Shown piece by piece: positions 50,601 to 62,328 of a stretch of DNA of 64,000 nucleotides. How positions within the stretch are numbered: the stretch's first letter is position 1; each line of letters starts with the position of its first letter. The DNA comes from Rotaria sp. Silwood1 (Eukaryota; Rotifera; Eurotatoria; Philodinida; Philodinidae). The stretch covers positions 1,098,188-1,162,187 of the forward strand of contig CAJNOP010000013.1 in the NCBI GenBank assembly GCA_905250075.1, written 5' to 3'. A program made the position numbers and the translations under genes. The notes under the pieces were generated by a model, which had not been told where the DNA came from, made no database searches, and was given only the letters and a program-made list of their open reading frames with translations.

Positions 50601-53600
50601 TAATCTATGATAACAAATTGATTTTCTTTTTCATCAAATAGAAACATTATGGTGTTTATGATATGACGAAGAAAAAAAATATGCAAGACAATAGTTACAA
50701 TGAATGAAGTAATAAGTGACTATTAGCAATATTTCTCACGAATTGAAATTGCTAAAAATAGATGTTGAAACGCTGGCTACGATAGGAAAAACAAAACATT
50801 ACCTCACTATTACTAGTGCACATCTTAATACCATAATTCTACACTTTTTCCTTTGCTAGTTTCTCTTTTCATCTTAAAATTTCAACCAAAGTTGTTCGTT
50901 ATGCATACCTCTTACTTTTTTCTAAATAACTAGAAGTGACAGCAGTATTAAAACGATGGATTTATTCGAGTGATTGCTATGAACACGTACTCAAAGATTC
51001 TTAACCTTGATTGGTAATGTATATAATGAAGTAGATGAGAGTCGTAAAACTTTGATTTGAAACGTACACTCACTATTTTCTTTGAAAATGTATGTGAACT
51101 CCTCATACATCATACAAATTAAAGAAAACTATGAAAAATCAATAAAAACCAAGACTTTTGTTTTTATGATTTTCAATAGATTTTAATAGTTTCCGGCGGC
51201 TTTTGGTAATTTCTAACTACGTTCAATTATATTCATATCTTTAAGACGTTACCGTAGTTTCGGATGATTTCTAGTATCAGGAATAACTTTTTTTTCATCT
51301 TAATGTGAACGATCAACTTTTGCAATTACAAACATATCTAAGAAACGAGTGATAGTCTTATAGATATTCGAACTTGAATAATAACAGAAATCTCTTCTGT
51401 ACTTCAAAAGCTATCAAGATTTTGCATCATTTTCGAATACGCAATTATTTCTTCGATTGAGTCCAGATACATTCTCAAAGTCAATTCATTTTTTTGTTAG
51501 GCCATAAATCTTATCATTAATTCATTTTGGATGTTGTTCGATTTAATGTATGACAGTCTCCAAAATATATTTTCAAATTTGTTAGAAATTTGTAAAGATA
51601 AATCGATAATTCATCGATATTAGCGTCAATCTTATGAAAGAAACTGAACAAAATTGTTCTATCAAAAATATACAATTAAAATAGCACATAATGGAATATT
51701 AGCTTTTTCGTTGTAGGTATATTTGGTGGTAATCTTTTGGGTGTTAGATCATATTCAGGTTTAATATTTTATGATTGGGAAACATTAAGTCTAATTCGTC
51801 GAATCGAAATTGTACCAAAAAATGTACGTTTAATCTCTTATCATAATTAGATACGTTTCTGTAATATCTGTAACAGATCTATTGGAACCAAAATGGTGAA
51901 TTAGTTTGTATTGCAACAGAAGAGTCTTATTATGTACTTCGTTATAATTCTCAAGCCGTGGTTGCTGCATCAACAAATAAAGATCTTAAGTCTGAAGACG
52001 GTATCGACGATGCATTCGATGTAAATTTCACAATACCTTTTCTTCATTTTCTCCCTTTTTTATATTGAAAAATCATTTTCTAGGTTTTAAGTGAAATTGC
52101 TGAAATTGTAAAAACAGGTGTATGGGTTGGTGATTGTTTTATGTATACGAATTCTCTCAATAGAATAAATTATTATGTTGGTGGTGAAATTGTAACGATT
52201 TCACATTTGGATAGGTAATTTAGAAAAATAATACAATTTACCATTGTTTTATTAAGTTTTATTAATTCTATTTAGAGTTATGTATTTATTAGGTTATGTA
52301 TCGAATGAAAATCGTTTATATTTGGGTGATAAAGACATGTCTATTGTATCATTTGAATTATCCTTATCAGTTCTTGAATATCAAACAGCTGTTATGCGAA
52401 AAGATTTTGAAACAGCTGATCGAGTTCTTCCAACAATTCCAAAAGAACAACGAACACGTGTTGCACATTTTCTTGAGAAACAAGTTAGCAAAAATTTTTT
52501 TTTTCATTTCACTTACATGAAATTCGTTAATTTTAGGGTTATCGTCAACAAGCATTGGCAGTCACACTCGATAATGAACATAAATTTGATTTAGCTCTTC
52601 AATTAGGAAATTTGCAAGTCTGCTATGAACTTGCCATTGAATTAGAGAATGAACAAAAATGGTTACAATTATCTGATGTTGCTACAAAACAAGGAGAATT
52701 TTCTTTAGTAGAAGAATGTTTAACACGTGCACAAGCATTTGGCTCACTTATTCTTTTGGCAAGTGCCTCAAGTAATAAACAATTAATGTCAAACATTGGT
52801 GAACAATCAAGAAAAGCTGGACAATTTAATATTGCTTTTCTATCAAATTTTGTCTTAGGAAAATTAGATCAATGTTTAAATATTCTTATTGAAAATCAAC
52901 GTTTACCAGAAGCAGCATTTTTTGCTCGAACATATCTTCCATCACAAATAAATCGTGTTGTTGGATTATGGAGAGAAAAATTAAAAGACATGAATATGGA
53001 ACGTGCAGCACACGCATTAGCTAATCCAACAGATTATGAAAATCTTTTTCCTGGTCTTAATGATACTTATAAAACAGAACAGTTTTTAAAACAAAATACG
53101 AAATCACAATTAGCTAGAAACTATCAAACAATTCTAGTATGAAGATTTGTATTTGTTTGAAAAGATTTTAGTTGAAGTTTGTTTTAGCCAAATTGGGAGA
53201 GAAATCCTATTACCGAAATGAAAGAAGCAGAAGATCATGAACAGTTTTCTTATATGCCAATGCAATTAAACAAACAAATTACAGATAATGACGATGATGA
53301 AGAAAATTTTGATGATGCGAATGAAACACCAACACAAGCAACAACGAAGGTTTAAAATGAATCTTGATTGTTATTGAATGATCTTTTGTTTTTCGTTTTA
53401 GACAACAACAAATTCATCAATAGGTAATAAATTAATTATATCTGCCAATGCCGATCGATCTTGTTCACGATATCCAACAAATAGCTCTGCTGTTTTATCT
53501 CATAAACCAACAACAGTGTCATCTGCCATTAGAGAAGCATCAATGAAATCTACAGCATCGAGTATAATATCTGTAGCTGCTACAGCTGGTAGTGCTAGTC

Positions 53601-53944
53601 AAGCATCTTTAAGCGATTTTGATAAAGAACTAGAAGACTTTGATATCGATCTTGGTAAAGATGATATAAGTGATATTGAAAATGGATCATTAGTATCAAA
53701 ATCATCCTTTAAACAAATCGCCGATGAGAATGAGGTAAAAACGTAAAAGTTTATAAATATTGCATAACATAGTATTGCACGTCAACCAGTAATGCATGCA
53801 CATATATTCTTCATATTTCACTTTTGGGGAACACACTAACACGATTACAATACTATATAATTTGTATTTTATTAATCTATTTTCAATGTTTAGGATTTTC
53901 AATTCGATGATGATAATGTAGATGACTTTATCCAAGAGACATGA
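47680..53944 (+). CDS. COPB2: Coatomer subunit beta' (beta'-COP)
   Basis: A COPI coat subunit for Golgi-to-ER and intra-Golgi transport; binds KKxx cargo through its WD40 propellers. Seventeen exons: 47680-47682 (ATG only), 47735-47872, 47931-48017, 48075-48201, 48258-48406, 48456-48602, 48670-48912, 48971-49176, 49243-49439, 51717-51823, 51877-52020, 52084-52214, 52276-52483, 52537-53136, 53188-53349, 53402-53734, 53894-53944; 1,010 aa. It opens [11 protein letters not shown] and runs through WD repeats ([52 protein letters not shown]). The second propeller has [11 protein letters not shown] and CEIYPQT. The alpha-solenoid contains [19 protein letters not shown] and [15 protein letters not shown]. 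The acidic C-tail is [17 protein letters not shown] and FIQET. Intron 9 is 2.3 kb; the rest are mostly 50-160 bp. Confidence 0.96.
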
Positions 53945-56900
53945 AAAATACTGTCATATATATATCGAGTAATATCTATGGTATTTTATTCATTCAAACA
54001 CATCAATAACTGTCTTTTTCTTTTTGTAACATGTCGTTATTTTCTTTTTTTTCATCACATATGTATGTTATTCATTTGGTTATTTCTTTTGTCTTGTGAA
54101 TCGTTTGATCTGAAATAAGCAAAGCTTCTTTATAGATTAATTCGCTTTAAATCTTTTCTTTTTCTCATTTTTTGTATTGTGGAAATATGCGCCTGGTTCA
54201 ACTTCTTTGTCTTTGTTCATTCAATCTTGTTACTATGAAAAAAGTTCAGTGTTTGTGTGTATGATTGACGATTTTATTCAAGATGATAATTCTTTTATAT
54301 ATATATATTACATGTTATTTCTAATGGGTTATAAGTAATATTTAGCAAAAACAAAGCAGAGATGCATGATACAAAGTTTGATTTAAATCACATAAAAATT
54401 GGTGTTTAAGAATGTATTAATTATTTTCAATTTTCATTTTTTTCGTTTGTTATCTCAACATACAATAATAACAAAAATATTTATATAGATGAACAACACA
54501 CTTCTAGAAGGAAAACTAAACTTGAGCAGCTTCTCATTTCATTATTTTTCATGAACCGTTTCATTTTGATAATCGTTTATAGTATATTCTTGAACATTAA
54601 AAAACAAACAAATATTTGACATTCTACAACTTTTTTGATATTAAAAATTTATTCAATTAACAAGTTATAAATTAGTTTGTGTATATCATTGATGATAAGG
54701 ATGGTATGTGTACCATTTTTTTTAGTACATATTATCCAAATAATCCAGCTAAACGATGAATCAAATTTGTAATTCATAAAGAAAATTAATATTTTATGAT
54801 ATAAAATGAGTAGACTTAACTCTTTCTGAAATTCATTTTTGATCTGACATTAGATCGTCGATTTTTTCTCATTTTAATTTTAACAGCAAATGAAAATGCT
54901 AAGTATTTTGAAAGAATCAATTATTATAATTATATCGATAGTTCTTTGAAATAGATGGTAATAGCTGAAGCAAAAAACTTAGCATTTTAATATAAATCTC
55001 ATAGGAATGATTATTTTCAATTTTGGTGTATTGACTATTAATTTATCGTAGTTATGATGGCTTTGCTTGAGTTTTCACTCATGTAGATCATATATGAAGT
55101 TAAGTCTAGAACATTTTTCTTTTATGGAATAATAGATAACTTTGACACGTCCCATGAAGCAGCCAGCTTAGTTTTGATGCCATAGAGTAATAACAGCACC
55201 AATCAACTGTAAGAAAAAATTATTGATTTTTCTTTGTTAGTTTTGAGCATTAGTTTGGACAACATTACTAGTTTTTTTGTTGTTCACCAGGAAGAGTAGT
55301 CAGAAGTTTGCTAGTAGGACAATGTCAAACCGGTTTTGTGTGAATGAAAATGTCTCGTTGACATTAATTATAGAGATTTGTATGAATTACATTGATAGAC
55401 GATGCTTGCTGTATCGTCATCATATATTTTATTTGTTGGAATATTTCTGATATGCATTAGATGATAAATGTATTTCTAAACTCGTATTGCAGCATTATGA
55501 TCTCAGACTACTAGTAGTATAACATTTGCACGTAATCAGGAAACATCCACTTCGACACTCATAACAACATTTACTCGAAAAAAAGTTCGAAAAAGTCGGT
55601 CGAAAAAAAAAACAATAATAACTTTAAACACAGACATCTCAACAGGCAGACACATCAATTTTTGCATAAAATTAGTCTTAAAAAATAGTGCCTTATTTTC
55701 TATGCACTTTGCTTCTATTGTGTAGTTTTTTCGTATTCAAATTTTTAATGTTAACAATGGTCAATTTTTATTTCCTAAAACTTTTGATAAAGTTCAAGTT
55801 TATCATATGTGCACCTTTTGTATATTACAGGTTGTACTCTACTATTTTACTCTAGTTGCATACAGATGTTCTTTAGTGTGTTATTTATTCTATTTTTCAC
55901 TGAATTATATCCTGTATTCAATTGTACAGAGACAATAATGTTCAGGTTTTTCTTAATCTTCACCATCAATGTAAAAAAATACAATAACAATGATTTATAA
56001 TACAGTCGTCTGGTATTTTTCCAGAGCATATTCTTCGCTATATAGTGCTCAAGAGTTTCTATGTACAATTTTGTGATTAACGACCTAATCATACTTTCTA
56101 TGATCTCTATAAATCTGATAACAGGAAACGACTCAACGGAAAATGTAAAGCATTTTATAGCTAAGAATATTTTTTGGAGAAATTCCATACAGTTTCATTC
56201 TAAATCATTATTATATAGTATATTTTCTCACATTTATGGTGACAACTAAGAATCCTGCGCATTATTATCTCTGCACAACTGAATACATAATGTGATTTAG
56301 TAGAAAGTAGAATAGAGAATATGCTGACTAAAGAGCATCTCTATTCAATTAGAACAAAAAGAAGACAGCAATTAGGAATTAAGAGTATTATTGTTCCTGC
56401 TGATGTACATGTTACTACACTAATTCTTCGGTCGATATTAAGGAAAAATCACGTGATGAAAAATGATTTTACACTCATCTAAAATTGAAGATTAAATAGA
56501 ATCTAATTAATTTACATTGGGTAAGTAGTATCACTCTACACCTGCCTTTGTAGCGTCACTCTATGAGAATATACGAATATATAGAAACTCAAAAGTACCA
56601 TTTATACAGGATTTTCGATACCAATATAGGAAATGTATAGGAAATTGATTTCAGCTTAGAGATGTCTTTAGAGATCCGATGAACTCTGCAACAACAGTGC
56701 AAATTGTAGGTTATTTTCTCTTCTGCACACTTTTTGATGAATTCAATAAAAAAAAACAAGTTTGAATCGTGAAAAACCATGACACGACAAAGTTTCTTTT
56801 GACGAAATGAAAAAAAAACTAATTGTGTTCGATTTACTTTCCAATTGTCCCACACATAAAACTTAGCATTATTCTAAACAAAGTCAAACTAAATAAAGAT

Positions 56901-58286
56901 TTCAAAGAAACGTATTTTTAGCTTTATAAAATAACCACTATGTTTTAACGTTACAATTATAGTATTTCACACACGTCAAATTATGTAACCAATTAAGACT
57001 AAGTCTAGATAGATGTAAGCGCAATTGTAGTGACACTAAAATGTGAAGCCTGCTACAGCTGTTGTCATTCTACAAGAGTAAATTCGTCAACATTTAATTT
57101 CAACTTATGAAGAGCCACCTATTATTAATGCGCGTCGATGATGAAAGATGTTAATCGTAATATATTACAATAAATATAAAAGAATAGTAAAGGAGGGTAA
57201 AGCTGCTGATGGTTGAATCCTAAATGTCAAAAATTAGAAACTCTCTTAAACCCGAGATGAAAGTCTTTTTCTAAATTTTTTATCAATCGAGTATCACACA
57301 CACCATACATGCATACCGAACAACAATGAAGATGTAGGCGAAATCCGTGACCAAAAATGGACCTATGTTTTCTAGATTCTTTTTCCAATGTTTCCACTTT
57401 CGATATTTAACCGTCAAACCATAGAGAACAACTATCTTTAGTCTAATTGGGATTTCATATAGTAATTCTGCAGTCGATTTCTGTCTCACGGATAAGCCTG
57501 CAATCATTCATGAGAAGAAAACTGTCATACTAAAGTAACTGTTGAACTCTATGACAGAGGAGGAGCATTACTTATGTGTCCTCAAATTCTGCGATAAACA
57601 GATTGAGGAGCGTTACTTAGATTTCTTTCACAGTCTGCTGTTTGTTATTGATAATATTTGTGTTACGCCTGTAGGAAGAGGAAACAGAAGATATCTAGTC
57701 GATAAAATTATTTTTCTTGAAGTAAAATTTTCTCACTAGCATGACGCAAAACAAAACCGAATAGTATTGTATGTAATAGCATACTGAAAATTATTTTGTC
57801 GCTTAACTTATATTATCTATCCACTAAAGAAGGACGGTGTTTAAATTTTTATCCCCTATACTTCAATACTTGTGTTAGAACGGGCTTCACACAAAAAATC
57901 AGCAATCTTCTGCGAAAATCTTCAGAAGGTAAATAATTAATTATATCATAACTCTTTCATGATTTCAATGGAAGTGTATATGAACTGTTTCGAAGTTTTT
58001 GATATCCTGCAAAGTTAATAAAAATTTGATTGTGAAAAAAAGCGCAGAAAACTACGCAAGAGGCTTAAATTTTCCGGGATACACACGATCAACTTTTCAG
58101 CAAAAATTAACAAAAAGAATTTCCCGAAAATACAACAAGTATATGTGCAGATATAATTAAATATTTCATTATATCGAAATATTAATTTCTTCGTAGATTG
58201 TGCAAAATTTTTATATAAAATAGGATTAATATAGATAAAGCGGTGATGTTTTATGTTGTGGTTTCTGCATAGCATTCTCTTTTCTT
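53945..58286. other. 4.3-kb intergenic region
   Basis: The start contains the COPB2 3' end. A degenerate foldback lies at 56028-56180. The rest is AT-rich with no recognised gene; opposite-strand open frames at 55.8-56.2 kb are a by-product of the foldback. Confidence 0.45.
56028..56180. repeat. Short degenerate foldback
   Basis: CCAGAGCATATTCTTCGCTATATAGTGCTC at the left pairs imperfectly with the complement of the right part, which has GCATTTTATAGCTAAG then AATATTTTTTGGAG (about 56151-56180). It is probably an old MITE remnant. Confidence 0.5.
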
Positions 58287-58919
58287 TCACACCATCAGAT
58301 TTTCTTGTACTTGTGCAAAAGCTAAAGGTGCTTTAATTTTTAATAATTGCCGCATACGTGGTAGAGCTAATTGCATATGTTCTAATGTTAATTTGATATC
58401 CGTACCAAGAAATTCAATTGTATCATGAAGAATTTGTACGCATTTAGTTAATTTCTTTGCAAGTTCAAAAAGTGTTGTATATTCTTCATGTAAAATATGT
58501 TCAAAATCATCTTTTGTTAAAAACTGTGGATAAGAATTATTTATTGATTTCAATAATTTTTCAAATTCAAAATCTTTTTCTAATTCGCGTAAACCATATG
58601 CATATTCATTTATATTTGATTGTTCGTTTGGAAATGGTAAAATCAATAAATGACTTGAATCATTTGAATTCGTTTCTAATAAATGTCTTTTTTTATTAAA
58701 ACAGCATATTTTAAACCAATATACTTGATTTAATGTCGAGATTTTTTCATTTATGGCTTGTGCATTTAGTTTAGTCAATTTTAGATCAGCAATACATTCA
58801 TCAATTTCACGTTGTTGTTCAATAAGATATTGAATCGATTGAATACACATTAGCTTTGTTTGATATAATTTTTTCAAACATTCATTACATCGAATTCGTT
58901 CTTCATCCATTAGATTCAT
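58287..58919 (-). CDS. Unrecognised helical protein, intronless
   Basis: The open frame read from ATG 58919-58917 gives 210 aa starting MNLMDEERIRCNECLKKLYQ. I chose this start because on the minus strand it follows a long pyrimidine run ending in AAG, a likely leader acceptor. I do not recognise the family. The sequence is mostly helical: an N-terminal segment about 1-70 with heptad-like spacing (IQYLIEQQREIDECIADLKL), a Trp/Cys patch (YWFKICCF), a middle segment (LRELEKDFEFEKLLKS) and a C-terminal helical half ending LKIKAPLAFAQVQENLMV. Soluble, no signal peptide. Codon use matches the spliced genes here, which supports it being real. Confidence 0.65.
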   Translation of the reverse strand: MNLMDEERIRCNECLKKLYQTKLMCIQSIQYLIEQQREIDECIADLKLTKLNAQAINEKISTLNQVYWFKICCFNKKRHLLETNSNDSSHLLILPFPNEQSNINEYAYGLRELEKDFEFEKLLKSINNSYPQFLTKDDFEHILHEEYTTLFELAKKLTKCVQILHDTIEFLGTDIKLTLEHMQLALPRMRQLLKIKAPLAFAQVQENLMV

Positions 58920-59505
58920 CTTAAAGAAAAAAAACAATTTCGTTAGTTATACGCGCTTATTTGGTATTTATAAAAACATTACTATTTATTACTTATGTTC
59001 GACATTTTTATCTTTAATGTCCCAGATGTCGAGATTTTAACTGTATAACAGGCATATGTAATAAGTATTGACTTCATAAAAGTTTTTTCCCTCATTGTTT
59101 TTCATATAAGTGACGTTTATTAGTTTTAATTGTTTGATGAATTATAAAAGATATGCTTTTATAAAGTTTATTGAACATTTGTTCGTTCCTATCGACAGTT
59201 AAATATATCTAAACAACACAAATTTTCATGAAAAGGAAATAGATTTCCCTTATTTCAAAAGCATTTTGATGGAATGTTTACTTGATATAGCTATGCCATT
59301 GAAGTTCAAAAAATATATCCACATTATCGAGCTATCAATATAATAGATACGCTTGACTAATTATATTTGTTATCAATGAAAAATAAATATAAAAAAGGTA
59401 TACTATATCTTTAGTTCTTTATTAAAATTATATATAATTAAAATAATCAAGAAGAGATATACATAATATTATATGAGATGTTCAAAGTACCATATTTGAT
59501 GTATT
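58920..59505. other. Gap between the two minus-strand genes
   Basis: AT-rich 586 bp. It should hold the 5' region of the helical-protein gene and the 3' UTR of the membrane-protein gene. No other structure seen. Confidence 0.5.
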
Positions 59506-60135
59506 CTATTCCAATATGCGTTCATATGCATTGATCACTCTGGCAATATGTTTTTGTGTACAAGCATTAATAGTTCTACCAGCTGAAATAAGACTTCCTA
59601 ATAAGATAATAAACAATCCACATGAAACTGCTAAAGAAGCAATTGATAAATTCTTGTCAATGCGCACAAAACTTGATATCGAATCTTCTTCACTTCTTCC
59701 ATAAATACTCTTCCAACCTGCCATTATTGTTGAATATGTTGCTATTAAAAATATTAATAAGCATATTGATAATAGTGAACAAATAAAAAATGTTAAAATA
59801 GATGAATAGCTTTGCCTTTGACTACTTATGATACCTATCACAGCGGTCGTAAAAAATATCAAACTAAATAATAACGTAGCTGTTGACCACGACCACATCC
59901 AACGATTCTCTAGTTTAGGATTTATAATATTTCCATTAAAACCAATTATTGTATCGGAATATATGGAATTTTGAAATGTTTCATTGGAATCATTTCGCCT
60001 ACGATTATTTGAACCTGAGTAAAGACGCCCGAGCTCTATTGAAAATAATGCAGCAGTAAATAACAGTACTAAACAACCAAGTATAATACCAGATATACGA
60101 AAGGAAGGATAGTTTTGATTATTATACATCATCAT
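59506..60135 (-). CDS. Four-pass membrane protein, family not recognised
   Basis: The minus-strand frame extends further upstream, but I start at the triple ATG (60135, 60132, 60129) because the upstream part is a T-rich translation. This gives 210 aa: MMMYNNQNYPSFRISG. Four hydrophobic segments: ISGIILGCLVLLFTAALF; ATLLFSLIFFTTAVIGII; ILTFFICSLLSICLLIFLIA; and IASLAVSCGLFIILLGSLIS. Between TM1 and TM2 is a polar loop of about 45 residues with an N-glycosylation site (NET) and WMWSW before TM2. The layout resembles tetraspan families (MS4A/CD20-like or claudin-like), but no diagnostic motif such as claudin W-GLW-C-C is present. Confidence 0.7.
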   Translation of the reverse strand: MMMYNNQNYPSFRISGIILGCLVLLFTAALFSIELGRLYSGSNNRRRNDSNETFQNSIYSDTIIGFNGNIINPKLENRWMWSWSTATLLFSLIFFTTAVIGIISSQRQSYSSILTFFICSLLSICLLIFLIATYSTIMAGWKSIYGRSEEDSISSFVRIDKNLSIASLAVSCGLFIILLGSLISAGRTINACTQKHIARVINAYERILE

Positions 60136-60669
60136 GACTTTGCCGACACGATATTGTGCATCGAGCAATACGTGGAAGTGATATGTGTTATAGCAAGTAA
60201 AAAAGATCAGAAGAGGAACACAGTAGTGACGTATATTAATGCAAAGAAAAATAATGAAAGCTACAATGCGGAAGATAATTAACCAGTTTGTTTCGAATGC
60301 ATAAGAAAACGAAGAAATAAAAAAAAATAGCATTCACAAGTAGACACAGTTTTCAACTTAATTGTTGCCCACTGACTCTTCAGGTATTTTTTTTCTATAA
60401 GAAAACTTGATCGATTTTGTCGTGAAAATAATAAATGAGTATCAAGAACAAAAACAAGAACGTGAGAATATAAATGTAAAGATAGGAGTTGATAGATTCA
60501 TTGACGAAGAAAACAGCAAATTTTCAATCAAGCATGACCAATGTTTGACCACTGACAAGCAGAATGATGAATAAAATACATGAAAATTTACATTTAAAGT
60601 AAAAGCATTACCATTTAATGAAGACTTGAAGTTATTGATTCAAATCAATAAAAAAACTAGCTCACTTCG

Positions 60670-60736
60670 GAGGGTGTGGGTGTGAATTCTTTTGTATATT
60701 CATATCCACACCCACACCGATCCATACCCACACCCT
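60670..60736. repeat. Second inverted telomere-like repeat hairpin
   Basis: GAGGGTGTGGGTGTG at 60670-60684 pairs with CATACCCACACCCTC at 60722-60736, with further CCACACCCACACC between them. It has the same TGTGGG-type units as at 13327-13419, but I find no TTAA-bounded inverted ends here. Confidence 0.65.
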
Positions 60737-60823
60737 CAAAAGGTTTCGTACAAAACTTTGGGTGACTAAAATTGATTGTCATTGACTCAGGACACTTTTT
60801 CAAGTTTTTCGTAGTGGTCTATA

Positions 60824-60928
60824 CCGAACCTAAAAAGGTTCAGAGAATTGCGACGAATTCGAAACCTTTTTAGGTTCCGTACTATGTACGAAACCTTTTT
60901 TTCGTTCAAAGTACCTTTTTTGGTTCGG
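60824..60928. repeat. AACCTTTTTAGGTT palindromic repeats
   Basis: A perfect 16-bp palindrome GAACCTAAAAAGGTTC at 60826-60841 is followed by several related copies (AAACCTTTTTAGGTTC near 60863, AAACCTTTTTTT near 60890, GTACCTTTTTTGGTTC near 60911). Confidence 0.6.
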
Positions 60929-61230
60929 TACCCAGGTCGAAAAGTACCGGCCGGTTCCGGCAGGAAAACACCGGAAATCAACGGAACATGGAAGCAGTAT
61001 TCCGGCCGGAAATTTTTCGGATTTTTTTCCGGTGAATTCCAGCCAATTCCTGTTCTTTCCGGCAGGAACCGGCCGGAAATCCGCCGGAAAAAGTCGGAAA
61101 AAATTCCGGCCGGAATACTGCTTTCATGTTCCGTTGATTTCCGGTGTTTTCCTGCAGGAACCGGCGATTTTTCCGCGTCTTTCCTGCCGGTTCCTGCAGT
61201 ATCCGGTGACCGGAACGATCGACCTGGGTA
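60929..61230. mobile_element. GC-rich CCGG palindromic element
   Basis: Outer inverted ends TACCCAGGTCGA (60929-60940) and TCGACCTGGGTA (61219-61230). Inside, about 60946-61020 is complementary to about 61083-61167, for example GGAAATCAACGGAACATG with CATGTTCCGTTGATTTCC. CCGG or CCGGCCGG occurs more than a dozen times, and GC content is far above the flanks. Opposite-strand open frames across it are consequences of the palindrome, not genes. Type unknown. Confidence 0.7.
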
Positions 61231-61990
61231 TAGTACCATTTTTTTCAGTGTAACAATATACCATCCTAAAATAAAATGCCTTTCTTATACTTTTATTCGA
61301 TAATAAAAGAAAACAAATATTAAGTTTTAAAAAAAAGGAGAGAAGATAGACTTTTGCGCAGGGGTGTTAATATATAAGACAATATTATGTGCAATCATCT
61401 TGTCAACATGATTTAACAGCAGTTTTTATGATAATTTTGACAAAGATTGATTAATATTAATTGTAGAAAAAGGCACAAATTAGTACTTAATATTAACCAG
61501 TAACGGCAAAAATCATTCAGTTTTCACATGGATGATCAGATAGGACTCATTTTCATTATTTAGTCCATTCGAAATGAAAAAGAGGTCAAGAGAACTGTTT
61601 ATTGTAGAAGAAATAACCATCTAAAATATTTTCTCCGTTCATATTCTCTTCTATTCGAATCAATGTTTCGTCTGATTTATGTTAAAGGTATGTCTTTATT
61701 TGTTGGTTAAGGTCCATTTATCAACGTGAAGATAGTTTTCCTGAAAGATCGATCAATCAAAGATCTGACAGATGTCTACACAAGATTGTTTGATATACTG
61801 TAGTTACATGTTTTTTCTTACATCAGTGTTAGCTCGCTTCGACGAGCTTAACTTTGTTTATTTATCTCATATGTTAAATCTCTTCAAAAATGTCCTTAAA
61901 TCACTAGGTATATATACATCCATAGAGAGCAGAAGAAGAACATGAGAGAAAGAAGGAGAAACAACAATAATAATAATAACCCATGTCGCC
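61231..61990. other. AT-rich stretch, nothing recognised
   Basis: No gene, RNA or strong repeat between the CCGG palindrome and the first TGCG array. Confidence 0.45.
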
Positions 61991-61998
61991 TCTTTTTT

Positions 61999-62210
61999 AC
62001 CAACTGCGTCGCAGTTACGCGCACTGCGATCAATGCGTCGCAGTTGCGCGTAACTGCGAAATTTTTATCGCAACTGCGCGTAACTGCGAAATTTTTATCG
62101 CAGCTGCGCGTAACTGCGACGCACTGGTCGCAGCTGAGATTAAAGAAATAGACTGCGTTCACTACGACGCATTTGCGTTCGCATCTGCGACGCAGTGATC
62201 GCAGTACCTG
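61999..62210. repeat. TGCG/CGCA palindromic array, left
   Basis: Repeats of CTGCGTCGCAGTTACGCGC and AACTGCGAAATTTTTATCGC-type units (the latter twice in tandem, about 62053-62105). They are self-complementary and strongly enriched in TGCG/CGCA against an AT-rich background. A homologous array in direct orientation lies at 63388-63482. Confidence 0.7.
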
Positions 62211-62328
62211 CTAGACTATTCACTGTTCTTACAGTTGCTGAAAAAATAGCCAATGATAAATAAATATCTTAATTTTCCGATTCGATGGTTTTTAAACAAT
62301 GACAATAATGGCTGAATGGGGTATAAAA

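Noticed and set aside
55809..56249. Opposite-strand open frames of 60-113 codons
   Set aside because: They lie on a degenerate foldback and have no motif.
60787..61303. Overlapping 150-codon open frames on both strands, rich in Pro, Gly and Arg
   Set aside because: They are produced by the CCGG palindrome; each strand reads the same sequence, and there is no domain or splice context.
61896..62198. Open frames with repeated CVAVTR/CDKNF-like units
   Set aside because: Translations of the TGCG array on both strands; no conserved start or family.
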